Assembly: GCF_010682105.1 (NCBI RefSeq)
Contig: NZ_JAAGWH010000001.1
Span: 1 to 53,651, forward strand
From: Modestobacter muralis
GTDB taxonomy: Bacteria; Actinomycetota; Actinomycetes; Mycobacteriales; Geodermatophilaceae
DNA: 53,651 nucleotides
Reading direction: 5' to 3'
The translations under genes were made by a program, and so were the position numbers. Of the stretch, positions 27,195 through 35,704 are shown one piece after another; position 1 is the first letter of the stretch, and each line of letters starts with the position of its first letter. A model generated the notes under the pieces. The model worked only from the letters and a program-made list of their open reading frames with translations, was not told the origin of the DNA and ran no database searches.

Positions 27195-28046
27195 TCAGTA
27201 GGAGGCGCGTCGGGCCTCGGTGCCGGGCAGTCCGGTGCGGGCCCGCGGGTCGACCGGCAGCGGGGTGGCCTGGCAGGTCGGGCACCACCAGGTCACCCGC
27301 TCCTGCAGGTCCGGCCCCTGGTCGCCCAGTGCGATCGTCGTCCCGCAGCGGCGGCACGGACGACCCTTCCGGCCGGCGACCCAGTGGTCCCAGCCCCGGC
27401 GGGTGATCCCGGTGGTGCTCTGCGCCGGGCGGTCGCGGTTGGCCAGCATCAGGGTGCGGGCCCGCTCGACCAGCGCGCGCAGGTCCGGCACGTCGGCGAC
27501 CCGGGCCCACGGGTTGACGCCGGTGAGGAACAGTGACTCGACCTTGTAGAGGTTGCCCGGGCCGGCCAGGTTGCGCTGGTCGAGGATCGCGACGCCGATC
27601 TGCTCGTCGGGCTGGGCGCGCAACCGGCGCAGCACCTCCTCGACGTCCCAGTCCGGGCCGAGCACGTCGGGGCCCAGGTGGCCCACCAGCTCGTCCTCGC
27701 GTGCGGTGGGCACCAGTGCCATGTCGTGCAGCCGGTAGCCGACGCACTCCCATCCGTCGGTGGCCAGCACCGCCCGGACCTCGAACGACGGGCCGCCACG
27801 CCACCGGGCACCGGGGCGCTCGATGTGCCAGCTCCCGTCCATCCGGTAGTGGGTGTGCAGGGTGCGGCCGTCGGCGAGGCGGGTGAGCATGTGCTTGCCG
27901 CGCGGCACCACCTCGGTGACGGTTGCGCCGGTCAGGTCGATGCCGGCGAGCCGGGGCACGCGCAGCTCGCCCCGCGTGAGCGTGGCCCCGGCCAGGGCGG
28001 TGTTCATCCGGTTGGCCGCCAGCCACACGGTGTCTCCCTCGGGCAC
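27195..28046 (-). CDS. Fpg/Nei-family DNA glycosylase, upstream copy
   Basis: 283 residues, a tandem paralogue of the next gene with the same length and most residues identical. Pro2, Glu3, Lys51 and the zinc finger (PCRRC ... WWCPTCQ) are kept. The H2TH loop differs: RNLAGPGNLYKVE, with Pro where most family members have Ile. I place the start at GTG 28046 and not at the ATG 9 nt upstream, because the catalytic proline must become the N-terminus after Met removal. The C-terminal tail and several surface positions differ most. Both copies look active; the Pro substitution may alter substrate range. Confidence 0.92.
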   Translation of the reverse strand: MPEGDTVWLAANRMNTALAGATLTRGELRVPRLAGIDLTGATVTEVVPRGKHMLTRLADGRTLHTHYRMDGSWHIERPGARWRGGPSFEVRAVLATDGWECVGYRLHDMALVPTAREDELVGHLGPDVLGPDWDVEEVLRRLRAQPDEQIGVAILDQRNLAGPGNLYKVESLFLTGVNPWARVADVPDLRALVERARTLMLANRDRPAQSTTGITRRGWDHWVAGRKGRPCRRCGTTIALGDQGPDLQERVTWWCPTCQATPLPVDPRARTGLPGTEARRASY

Positions 28047-28145
28047 GTCCTCCATCGTCCCTGTCGGTGCGCCCTGGTGCCGAGTCGTCGTCGCGCACCG
28101 ATCGTCCCTGCCCGCGAGCCGAGGACGCTCATCACCGCAGCCCGG

Positions 28146-28472
28146 TCACGACGTCGGCAGCGCGAGGATGCGGCGGGCCAGCCGGCGCTCCCGCCAGTCG
28201 GTGAACGCGGTGGAGGTGGACCCCGCGTCGCCGTCGAGCTCGAGCGCCACCGCGAGGGCGAGGAACAGGACGGTCGGTGCCCACGAGACGGCCGCCCGGG
28301 CCCGCTGCCGGCGCGACCACGGCCGTGCCACGTCGGGGACCTGCCCGGCCCACGCCCGCGCGACCGCGGCCACGTGCTCGTCGCTGTGCGGACGGCCACG
28401 GCGGGCGCACCGGGCCACCTCGCGGCGGCGCCGTCCGCTCAGCTCCTGCCAGTCCCGTTGCGGGGTGTGCAC
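28146..28472 (-). CDS. Hypothetical small membrane protein
   Basis: About 108 residues if started at GTG 28472; the frame is open to 28616 and the start is uncertain. The N-terminus is basic (ELSGRRRREVARCARRGRPH, followed by an HVAAVARAWA helix) and one hydrophobic segment APTVLFLALAVALEL lies near residues 65-82, then a basic tail ending in LARRILALPTS. The protein type (basic helix plus a membrane segment) is frequent among actinobacterial hypotheticals. No function can be proposed. It lies between the nei pair and the divergent kinase-like gene. Confidence 0.45.
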   Translation of the reverse strand: MHTPQRDWQELSGRRRREVARCARRGRPHSDEHVAAVARAWAGQVPDVARPWSRRQRARAAVSWAPTVLFLALAVALELDGDAGSTSTAFTDWRERRLARRILALPTS

Positions 28473-28714
28473 CCGCCAGCTCGCATCCGGATGCCCCTCG
28501 GCCGCCGATGTCGCCGGCCGTCGGTGAGCATCCCCACCCCGCGGGGCGCGCTGACGATGCTGGCCGGAGGGCGTCACCCGACCAGGATCGGCACGACGGT
28601 CCTCGTCCTGGAGCACCCCCTGGCCAGCGCGCGGTTCACCGACCGCGTGTTCGATCCGCCCGCCTGGTCAGGCCCTCGCCGCGATCGGTGAGCCGTGCCT
28701 GGCGTCGGTCATGT

Positions 28715-28720
28715 CAAGAT
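28715..28720 (+). promoter_or_regulatory. -10-like box CAAGAT of the APH-like gene
   Basis: CAAGAT ends 7 nt before the GTG at 28727, the same spacing as the other leaderless starts, with a weaker first base. Confidence 0.45.
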
Positions 28721-28726
28721 CGCCGG

Positions 28727-29524
28727 GTGCTGTACTCCGGGCCGCCTCCCGAGCCCGTCGTGCTGCCGCCGGTCGTGCGCGCCCTGGCCGGTGCCGACCC
28801 GGCGACGGCGGTCTGGCAGAACGAGGCCGGGGGAGTCATCTGGCAGCTCGGCTCGGGGACGGGGCGCCGGTTCGTGAAGTGGGCGCCGGCCGGCAGCGGG
28901 CTGCCGATCGTGCGCGAGGCCGAGCGGCTGCGCTGGGCGTCGCGCTGCTCGCCCGTGCCCGTCGTGCTGGACGCCGGGAGCGACGCCGACGGCGACTGGC
29001 TGCTCACCGCCGGGCTGCCCGGCGACAGTGCCGTCGCCGCCCGGTGGCGGGCCGACCCGCTGACCGCGGTCCGCGCCATCGGCGCCGGTCTGCGGGCACT
29101 GCACGACGCGCTCCCGGCGGGGGCCTGCCCGTTCGACTGGACCGCCGCCACCCGGCTGGTCGACGTGCACCGGCGCGCCGACGTCCTGCGCCCGGCGTCG
29201 TGGCACCCGGTGCACGCCGCGCTGTCGGTGCCCGAGGTGCTGGCCCGGCTGGCCGACGTACCCGAGGACGACCGGCTGGTCGTCTGCCACGGCGACGCCT
29301 GCGCCCCCAACACCCTCATCGGGGACGACGGGTCGTGGTCCGGGCACGTCGACCTCGGGTCGCTCGGCCTGGCCGACCGCTGGGCCGACCTGGCGGTGGC
29401 GACCTGGAGCACGCAGTGGAACTACGGCCCGGGCTGGGAGCGGCCGCTGCTCGACGCCTACGGCATCGAGCCCGACGCGGAGCGGACGGACTACTACCGG
29501 CTGCTCTGGGACGCCGGCCCCTGA
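28727..29524 (+). CDS. APH(3')-like aminoglycoside phosphotransferase family protein
   Basis: 265 residues, the size of APH(3') enzymes. The catalytic loop VCHGDACAPNTLI (H-G-D-x4-N), the metal-binding Asp in HVDLGSLGLADRWADLA, and the end AYGIEPDAERTDYYRLLWDAGP follow the APH(3') pattern in order. An N-terminal VWQNEAGGVIWQLGSGTGRRFVKWAP holds the nucleotide strand and Lys. The C-terminus ends in W-D-A-G-P where resistance enzymes end in D-E-x-F, whose carboxylate contacts the drug, so the substrate may not be an aminoglycoside. The start is set by the -10-like box; the open frame continues upstream without family match. Confidence 0.82.
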   Translation: MLYSGPPPEPVVLPPVVRALAGADPATAVWQNEAGGVIWQLGSGTGRRFVKWAPAGSGLPIVREAERLRWASRCSPVPVVLDAGSDADGDWLLTAGLPGDSAVAARWRADPLTAVRAIGAGLRALHDALPAGACPFDWTAATRLVDVHRRADVLRPASWHPVHAALSVPEVLARLADVPEDDRLVVCHGDACAPNTLIGDDGSWSGHVDLGSLGLADRWADLAVATWSTQWNYGPGWERPLLDAYGIEPDAERTDYYRLLWDAGP

Positions 29525-29563
29525 CCCGTTGCGGGGCAGGTCGCCCGGGCGGGTGACCGCGCT

Positions 29564-30220
29564 GTGAGGGCAGCGACAGGCGGGAAGAGAGCGGCTGCCG
29601 GTGACGCTGTGGGACCCGTGATCGTGACGACCCGCCTGCGCAGCCTGCCGGTTCGACTGACCGGCAACTCGGTGGCCCGCCAGCCCGTGGCGCCCGAGCC
29701 GGTCACCGTGACCGTCGCCCGGGTCGTGCGGCCCGAAGAGCACGAGGCGTTCGAGCAGTGGGCTGCCGACGTCCAGGAGCTGGTCGGCCGCTTCCCGGGG
29801 AGCCTCGGGTCCTCGCTGCTGCGGCCCGGTCCGGCCAGCGACGAGTACCACCTGGTCTACCGGTTCAGCGACGACGCCTCGCTGGCCGTCTGGGAGCGCT
29901 CGTCGGAACGCCGCGCCGCGCTGGAGCAGGTCAGCCGGCTGGTCGAGCAGGAGCGGACCGCCCGCGCGGTGGGCCTGGAGACGTTCTTCGCGGTGCCCGC
30001 CCGCCCGGGGCCGGCCTGGCGCAGCTGGGCGCTCACCGTCGCCGTGGTCCTGGTGCTGACGACGACCTTCCAGCTGCTCGCCATGCCGTTCGTGGGCAGC
30101 TGGCCGTGGCCCTCTCGGCTGCTGCTGTCGGCGCTGTACGTGGTGACGGTGTTGCGGCTGCTGATGCCGCGGCTCAGCCGCTGGCTCGGCTCCTGGCTGC
30201 AGGGCTCGCGCCGCCGCTGA
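29564..30220 (+). CDS. Antibiotic-biosynthesis-monooxygenase-fold membrane protein
   Basis: 218 residues from GTG 29564; GTG 29618 or 29624 are possible later starts. Residues 45-145 match the dimeric alpha/beta barrel ABM fold (VTVTVARVVRPEEHEAFEQW, LLRPGPASDEYHLVYRFSDD, AVWERSSERRAALEQV, TFFAVPARPGPAWRSW). Two hydrophobic helices follow (ALTVAVVLVLTTTFQLLAMPF and LLLSALYVVTVLRLLMPRL), so the barrel faces the cytoplasm. Such fusions are of unknown function. It lies 39 bp after the APH-like gene and converges on lhr; its stop lies in a 16-bp direct repeat. Confidence 0.8.
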   Translation: MRAATGGKRAAAGDAVGPVIVTTRLRSLPVRLTGNSVARQPVAPEPVTVTVARVVRPEEHEAFEQWAADVQELVGRFPGSLGSSLLRPGPASDEYHLVYRFSDDASLAVWERSSERRAALEQVSRLVEQERTARAVGLETFFAVPARPGPAWRSWALTVAVVLVLTTTFQLLAMPFVGSWPWPSRLLLSALYVVTVLRLLMPRLSRWLGSWLQGSRRR

Positions 30221-30305
30221 CCGGCTGAGGCGCTGACCGGCTGAGGCGCTGAGCGGACCGGCGCGTCCGGCTGAGGCGCTGACCGGGCCAGCGTGCGCGG
30301 TCAGC
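30216..30305. repeat. 16-bp direct repeats and hairpin between convergent genes
   Basis: GCTGACCGGCTGAGGC occurs at 30216 and 30232 and in part around 30262-30280. The first copy contains the stop codon of the upstream gene. GCTGACCG (30278-30285) and CGGTCAGC (30298-30305) form an 8-bp hairpin whose second arm holds the lhr stop codon; a bidirectional terminator is likely. Confidence 0.75.
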
Positions 30306-33300
30306 GTCGGAGGCGCAGGCCCTGCGGGGTGGCGATGAAGCCCGCTGCCTGCAGCGCGCCGGACAGCGCACCGGACTCGTGCACCGAGGCGCCGTCGGCC
30401 TTCTGCACGGTGATCCGGCCCAGGGCCCCGGAGGTCACCGCGCTCGACAGCGCCGTGGCCGCCTCCTTGAGCGTGGTCTCCTCCTCGGTCCAGGACAGCA
30501 GGGTCTTGCCGCCGCGCTCGACGTAGAGCACCAGCTCGCCGTCGACCAGCACGACCAGCGCTCCGGCCTTGCGCCCGGCCCGGTGTCCGCTCTTCCTGGT
30601 CGTCGCCGCGGTGCCCTCGCCCAGGTCGACGCCCTCGTCGCCGCCGGTGTCGGTGCCGGGACGCTCCGGCCAGGGCAGGGCCGCGCCGTAGACGTTGGCC
30701 GGGTCGGTCGCGGCGAGCACGACCGGGCCGGCCGGCACCCGGTCGGGGCTGGCGAAGCTGCGCAGCCGGTCGACCGAGCCGGGTGTGCCGAACTGGGCTG
30801 CGCCGAGGGTCTCGACGAAGTACCCGCGACGGGCCCGGCCGTTCTCCTCGAACGCACGCAGCACCGGGTAGACCGCGGAGAAGCCGCCGGTCACCTGCTC
30901 GGCCTGCACCGCGCCCCGGGTGAGCACGCCGTGCCGCTCCAGCAGGAACTCGGCGCGGGCGGTGGTGCGCTTGGTGGTGTTGGACTCGAGCTCCGGCAGC
31001 CGCGACCAGCGCCCGGCCATGGAGGGCGGTCCGCTGCGGCTGGGCATCGCCGGGCGGCCGAGCCGGGTGCGTCCGTAGCGGCTGCGGTCGAGCCGGGCGC
31101 GCGGTGCGGCGGGCGCCTTCTTGTGCGTCCCGCCGCCGGACAGCCGGGTGCGCAGCGGGGCGAGGGTGTCGTTGGTGAGCGCCCCGGACCAGACGAGGTC
31201 CCAGATCTCCTCGGCCAGCGCCGGGTCGTCGGTGGCGCCCACCCGGTCGGACAGCGTGCGGAAGAACATCGCCTGCCCGCCGGCGAGCTCGTCGAGCACC
31301 AGCTGGCCGACCCCGCCCTCCAGGACCGCGCCGGCCGGCGGCTCGGGCAGCAGCAGTGGCGCCAGGTCGGCGGGCACGAGGGTCACCCAGCCGTCGCCAC
31401 CGGACAGCCCGCCGGCACCGGCCCACAGCACCTCGCCGGCGCTGGTGAGCTCGTCGAGCATCGCGGGGGAGTAGCCCTGCACCCGGGAGGGCAGCACCAG
31501 GGACTCCAGCGCCGACGCCGGCACCAGCGCACCGGCCAGCTGCTCGACGACCGCCAGCACGCCGTCGACCCCGCGCATCCGGCCGCCGACGGACTGCCAG
31601 CTCGGGGTGAACCGGGCCAGGGTGTCGATCGGGACCGGCTCGACCTCCTGGCGCAGCTTGGCCAGCGACCGTCGGCGGACCGAGCGCAGGACCTCGGCGT
31701 CACACCACTCCTGGCCGATGCCACCGGGGCGGAACTCGCCGGTGACGAGGCGGCCGGTGCCGACCAGCCGCTGCACGGTGGCGGTGACCACGGCGACGCC
31801 CAGCCCCAGCCGGGCCGCGACCTCGGGTGGGGCGAACGGGCCGTGCGTGCGGGCGTACCGGCCGATGAGGTCACCGAGCGGGTCGGCGACCGGCTCGGTG
31901 AAGGCCTCCGGCACACCGACCGGCAGTGCGGTGCCCAGCGCGTCGCGCAGTCGGCCGGCGTCCTCGATGGCGACGTACCGCTCCTCCCCGGCGATCCGCA
32001 CGACCAGTGCACGCCGGGAGACGACGAGCTCCTCCAGCCAGGCGGCGGGCACCCCGCGGGAGGCGGCCTCGGCGACGGTCAGGTCGCCCACTCCGCGCAG
32101 CAGGTCGCTGGCACCGTCGACGTCGCGCGGGTGGCGCTGTTCGGGCAGCCGCTGGAGCTCGGCCTCGATCTCGGCCATCGCGTCGCCGTCGAGCAGCTCG
32201 CGCAGCTCCGAGCGGCCCAGCAGCTCGGCCAGCAGGCCCGTGTCCAGCGCCAGGGCCTGGGCGCGGCGCTCGGCGAGCGGCGCGTCGCCCTCGTAGATGA
32301 ACTGGCCGACGTACCCGAACAGCAGCGACTGGGCGAACGGCGACGCGGTCTGGGTCTGCACGTCGACCAGCCGCACGCGGCGCGCGCGCACGTCGCTCAT
32401 CAGCTCGACCAGGCCGGGCACGTCGTAGACGTCCTGCAGCACCTCCCGGACCGCCTCGAGGGTGATCGGGAAGGAGGAGAACTCGCTGGCCACCGACAGC
32501 AGCTGGGCCGCCCGCTGGCGCTGCTGCCACAGCGGGGTGCGGCGGCGCGGGTCGCGGCGGGGGAGCAGCAGCGCGCGGGCGGCGCACTCGCGGAACCGGC
32601 TGGCGAACAGCGCGGAGTTGCCGACCTCGGCGGTGACCTCGCGCTCGACGTCGTCGGGGTCGAGCAGTGCGAGGTCGGCCTCGGGCGGCTCGCCGGTGGT
32701 GTCGGGCAGGCGCAGCACGATGCCGTCGTCGGCGTGCATGGAGGCGACGTCGACCCCGTACCGCTCGCGCAGCCGAGCGGCGAGCACCAGCGCCCACGGG
32801 GCGTTCACCTGTGCGCCGAAGGGGGAGTGGACGACCAGCCGCCAGTCGCCGAGCTCGTCGCGGAACCGCTCGACGAGCAGCGTGCGGTCGTCGGGCAGGT
32901 GGCCGGTGGCCGCCTTCTGCTCGGCGAGATAGGCGAACAGGTTGCTCGCACCCCAGGCGTCCAGCCCGGCGGCGCGCGCCCGCTCCATGCCGGCCTCTGG
33001 GGTCGCGCTGCCGACCTCGCGGAGGAACGCACCCAGTGCGCGGCCCAGCTCCAGCGGGCGGCCCAGGGTGTCGCCGTGCCAGAACGGCATCTTGCCCGGC
33101 TGGCCGGGGGCGGGGCTGACCAGGACTCGGTCGTGGGTGATCTCCTCGATCCGCCAGGAGGAGGACCCGAGGAGGAAGACGTCGCCGACCCGCGACTCGT
33201 AGACCATCTCCTCGTCCAGCTCACCGACGCGGCGTCCACCGTTCGCCCCCGCGCCGGAGACGAGGAAGACGCCGAACAGGCCGCGGTCGGGGATGGTGCC

Positions 33301-34926
33301 GCCACTGGTGACCGCCAGCCGCTGGGCGCCGTTGCGGGCGGTGAGGGTGTCGGTGACCCGGTCCCACGTGAGCCGGGGGCGCAGCTCGGCGAAGGCGTCG
33401 GAGGGGTAGCGGCCGGCCAGCATGTCCAGCACGGCGTGCAGCGCGGAGTCCGGCAGCGAGGCGAACGCCGCCGACCGGCGCAGCACCGCCGAGACCTCGT
33501 CGACGGTGCGCGGCCGCTCGGACACGATGGCCACGATCTGCTGGGCCAGCACGTCGAGGGGGTTGCGCAGGTAGCGGGTGGACTCGATGGCCCCGGCCCG
33601 CATCCGCTCCGCGACCACGGCGCTCTGCACCAGGTCACCGCGGAACTTCGGGAAGATGACGCCCTCGCTGACCGCGCCCACCTGGTGCCCGGCGCGGCCG
33701 ACGCGCTGCAGGCCGGCGGCGACGTTGGGCGGGGACTCCACCTGGACGACCAGGTCGACGGCACCCATGTCGATGCCGAGCTCCAGCGAGGAGGTGGCCA
33801 CGACGGCGGGCAGCTGCCCGGACTTGAGCGCCTCCTCCACGATCGCCCGCTGCTCGCGGGAGACCGAGCCGTGGTGGGCGGAGGCGACCGGCTTGACCAC
33901 AGTCGACAGATCGGTGCCGACGCCGGTGCCGGCCTGGGCCATCAGCTCGGCGGGGTTGGCGCCGTGCGGCATCGGCTCGCCGGTCGCCCGCTCATAGGCC
34001 AGCTCGTTGAGCCGGCTGGTCAACCGCTCGGCCAGGCGCCGGGAGTTGGCGAAGACGATGGTGCTGCGGTGGCTCTCGATCAGGTCGAGCACCCGCTCCT
34101 CGACCGCCGGCCAGATCGACGTCCGCGGCTGGTTGCCCGCCGCGGAGCCGGACAGCTCACCGGTCGGCTGCCCCAGCTGGGACATGTCCTCGACGGGCAC
34201 GACGACCGACAGGTCCCACTGCTTCGTCGACGGCGGCGCGACGACCTGCACCGGGCGGCCACCGGCGAGGAAGGTGGAGACCTCCTCGATCGGGCGGACC
34301 GTGGCCGACAGCCCGATCCGCTGGGCGGGTGCGTCGAGCAGTTCGTCGAGCCGGTCGAGGGAGACGGCCAGGTGCGCCCCGCGCTTGCTGCCGCAGACCG
34401 CGTGCACCTCGTCGAGGATCACCGTCTCCACCCCACGCAGCGACTCACGCGCCTGGCTGGTCAGCAGCAGGAACAGCGACTCGGGCGTGGTGATCAGGAT
34501 GTCCGGCGGGCGCTTGGTGAACAGCCGCCGCTCGTCGGCGGGGGTGTCGCCGGAGCGGATCCCGACGGTGATCTCCGGCCGCTCGAGCCCGAGGCGGGCA
34601 GCGGCCTGGCCGATGCCGGTCAGCGGCGCCCGCAGGTTGCGCTCGACGTCGACGGCCAGCGCCTTCAGCGGGGAGACGTACAGGACCCGGCAGCGGCGCA
34701 GCGGGTCCTCCGGCGGGGGCGTGGCGGCCAGCCGGTCCAGCGACCAGAGGAAGGCGGCCAGCGTCTTGCCCGAGCCCGTGGGGGCCACGACCAGCGCGTG
34801 CTGGCCGCTGCTGATCGCCGTCCAGGCGCCCTCCTGGGCGGTGGTGGGGTGTTCGAACGCGCCGGTGAACCAGGCCTGCGTGGGCGCGGAGAATCGCTCC
34901 AGCGCAGGCGTGGGGGCGGACGGCAT
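30301..34926 (-). CDS. lhr: ATP-dependent helicase Lhr (large helicase-related protein)
   Basis: 1541 residues. Lhr is a superfamily 2, 3'-to-5' DNA helicase of the mycobacterial long type involved in repair. Motif I is APTGSGKT (residue ~45), motif II DEVH in TVILDEVHAV, motif III LSATV, motif VI QRVGRAGHQ. After the helicase core come a winged helix and a bridging domain, then a large C-terminal part of about 650 residues with tandem winged-helix modules that in mycobacterial Lhr are related to AlkZ-type glycosylases. ATG 34926 is my start; GTG 34935, 7 nt after GACACT, is an equally good leaderless start adding three residues. The lhr-nei neighbourhood also exists in M. tuberculosis (Rv3296-Rv3297). 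Confidence 0.93.
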   Translation of the reverse strand: MPSAPTPALERFSAPTQAWFTGAFEHPTTAQEGAWTAISSGQHALVVAPTGSGKTLAAFLWSLDRLAATPPPEDPLRRCRVLYVSPLKALAVDVERNLRAPLTGIGQAAARLGLERPEITVGIRSGDTPADERRLFTKRPPDILITTPESLFLLLTSQARESLRGVETVILDEVHAVCGSKRGAHLAVSLDRLDELLDAPAQRIGLSATVRPIEEVSTFLAGGRPVQVVAPPSTKQWDLSVVVPVEDMSQLGQPTGELSGSAAGNQPRTSIWPAVEERVLDLIESHRSTIVFANSRRLAERLTSRLNELAYERATGEPMPHGANPAELMAQAGTGVGTDLSTVVKPVASAHHGSVSREQRAIVEEALKSGQLPAVVATSSLELGIDMGAVDLVVQVESPPNVAAGLQRVGRAGHQVGAVSEGVIFPKFRGDLVQSAVVAERMRAGAIESTRYLRNPLDVLAQQIVAIVSERPRTVDEVSAVLRRSAAFASLPDSALHAVLDMLAGRYPSDAFAELRPRLTWDRVTDTLTARNGAQRLAVTSGGTIPDRGLFGVFLVSGAGANGGRRVGELDEEMVYESRVGDVFLLGSSSWRIEEITHDRVLVSPAPGQPGKMPFWHGDTLGRPLELGRALGAFLREVGSATPEAGMERARAAGLDAWGASNLFAYLAEQKAATGHLPDDRTLLVERFRDELGDWRLVVHSPFGAQVNAPWALVLAARLRERYGVDVASMHADDGIVLRLPDTTGEPPEADLALLDPDDVEREVTAEVGNSALFASRFRECAARALLLPRRDPRRRTPLWQQRQRAAQLLSVASEFSSFPITLEAVREVLQDVYDVPGLVELMSDVRARRVRLVDVQTQTASPFAQSLLFGYVGQFIYEGDAPLAERRAQALALDTGLLAELLGRSELRELLDGDAMAEIEAELQRLPEQRHPRDVDGASDLLRGVGDLTVAEAASRGVPAAWLEELVVSRRALVVRIAGEERYVAIEDAGRLRDALGTALPVGVPEAFTEPVADPLGDLIGRYARTHGPFAPPEVAARLGLGVAVVTATVQRLVGTGRLVTGEFRPGGIGQEWCDAEVLRSVRRRSLAKLRQEVEPVPIDTLARFTPSWQSVGGRMRGVDGVLAVVEQLAGALVPASALESLVLPSRVQGYSPAMLDELTSAGEVLWAGAGGLSGGDGWVTLVPADLAPLLLPEPPAGAVLEGGVGQLVLDELAGGQAMFFRTLSDRVGATDDPALAEEIWDLVWSGALTNDTLAPLRTRLSGGGTHKKAPAAPRARLDRSRYGRTRLGRPAMPSRSGPPSMAGRWSRLPELESNTTKRTTARAEFLLERHGVLTRGAVQAEQVTGGFSAVYPVLRAFEENGRARRGYFVETLGAAQFGTPGSVDRLRSFASPDRVPAGPVVLAATDPANVYGAALPWPERPGTDTGGDEGVDLGEGTAATTRKSGHRAGRKAGALVVLVDGELVLYVERGGKTLLSWTEEETTLKEAATALSSAVTSGALGRITVQKADGASVHESGALSGALQAAGFIATPQGLRLRR

Positions 34927-35081
34927 GGTCGGCACGCCCTCAGTGTCCACGCGGGTACGACAGTCCGCCGTCCACGAACGGGCGACCACCGGCCCGCCGG
35001 GTCGCCGTGTCGACTCGTCGACAAGGGGATGATGATCACCTCTGCGGATTACAGACGTGTAGTTACAGCGTTGTCATCCAC

Positions 35082-35309
35082 ATGGCGATGCAGCGGGCGG
35101 GGGTGCGGTCCTCGAGCGTGCGCTGGGTGGGGTACGACCTCGACGCGCACGTGCTGGAGGTCGGGTTCGTCACCGGCGGCGTGTACCGCTACCCCGGCGT
35201 CCCGCCGGAGGAGGCGCTCGCCCTGCTGGAGGCCGACAGCATCGGCCGGCACCTGAACACCGTGATCAGGCCGCGGCACGTCGGCCACCCGGTCCGCCGC
35301 GCGGGCTGA
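35082..35309 (+). CDS. KTSC domain protein
   Basis: 75 residues, essentially one KTSC domain: VRSSSVRWVGYDLDAHVLEVGFVTGGVYRYPGVPPEE... ending in a short helix and N-T-V-I-R-P. The domain occurs alone or at the C-terminus of some lysyl-tRNA synthetases and is thought to bind nucleic acid; no reaction is known. Two ATGs (35082, 35088) are possible and no clear ribosome site is present. It is divergent from lhr. The 90-bp region upstream is less GC-rich and holds two TTACAG copies at 35049 and 35063 around TGTAGTTACA. Confidence 0.8.
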   Translation: MAMQRAGVRSSSVRWVGYDLDAHVLEVGFVTGGVYRYPGVPPEEALALLEADSIGRHLNTVIRPRHVGHPVRRAG

Positions 35310-35320
35310 CCTCCGCGCGC

Positions 35321-35419
35321 TCAGCGCCGCATGCCCCGGATGGTCAGCACGACCGCGACCAGCAGCGCCACGGCGAAGGCGATCTGCAGCAGCGTGTCCC
35401 AGGTGCCCGAGCCGGTCAT
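35321..35419 (-). CDS. 32-residue single-span membrane peptide
   Basis: MTGSGTWDTLLQIAFAVAL then LVAVVLTIRGMRR: a short polar N-terminus, one hydrophobic helix of about 20 residues and a basic C-terminus, which predicts N-out, C-in topology. A TACGCT box (35422-35427 on the minus strand, the complement of AGCGTA) ends 8 nt before the ATG, as for the leaderless genes around it; this promoter match makes a real gene more likely than chance. The frame is open upstream to 35560 but that part overlaps the DUF3046 gene. Function unknown. Confidence 0.55.
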   Translation of the reverse strand: MTGSGTWDTLLQIAFAVALLVAVVLTIRGMRR

Positions 35420-35470
35420 GCCGCCGAGCGTAGGAGCACCTCCCCGGCCGCGCGGGATGACGGCCGTGGG

Positions 35471-35476
35471 TACCGT
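35471..35476 (+). promoter_or_regulatory. -10 box TACCGT of the DUF3046 gene
   Basis: TACCGT ends 7 nt before the GTG at 35483, with no ribosome-binding site: leaderless promoter. Confidence 0.6.
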
Positions 35477-35482
35477 CGTGCT

Positions 35483-35677
35483 GTGCGGCTGCAGGAGTTC
35501 AGGACCCGGATGGAGAGCCAGTTCGGCTCGATGCGTGCGCAGTACGTCGCCAGCGACCACGTCTTCGGCGCGCTCGGTGGCCGCTCGGCGCTGGAGGCCA
35601 TCGACGCCGGGGTGCCGGTGCGCACCGTCTGGCTGGAGATCTGCAAGGAGTACGACGTCCCGCCGAAGGACCGCTGA
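35483..35677 (+). CDS. DUF3046 protein
   Basis: 64 residues, one DUF3046 domain: MRLQEFRTRMESQFGSM, DHVFGALGGRSALEAIDAGV and VWLEICKEYDVPPKDR. The family is restricted to actinobacteria and lies just upstream of recA in mycobacteria (Rv2738c); the function is unknown. Here an oxidoreductase-regulator pair has been inserted between it and recA. The GTG start follows TACCGT by 7 nt. Confidence 0.92.
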   Translation: MRLQEFRTRMESQFGSMRAQYVASDHVFGALGGRSALEAIDAGVPVRTVWLEICKEYDVPPKDR

Positions 35678-35695
35678 GGGCCCTCCGGCGGGACG
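35656..35695. terminator. Hairpin over the DUF3046 stop codon
   Basis: CGTCCCGCC (35656-35664, inside the last codons) pairs with GGCGGGACG (35687-35695). It lies between convergent genes and reaches to 10 nt from the oxidoreductase stop. Confidence 0.6.
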
Positions 35696-35704
35696 CCGGG
35701 TGGG

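Noticed and set aside
35040-35081. Two TTACAG copies and TGTAGTTACA upstream of the KTSC gene, considered as an operator
   Set aside because: The motif is short, the spacing of 14 bp is not clearly meaningful and no regulator or promoter box fits convincingly; noted only in the gene entry.
30379-35256. An open frame of more than 1,600 codons on the plus strand opposite lhr
   Set aside because: Its product is Gly/Gln/Arg/His/Val-rich without any domain and mirrors the codon bias of lhr; at this GC content antisense frames rarely meet stops. lhr has all helicase motifs.
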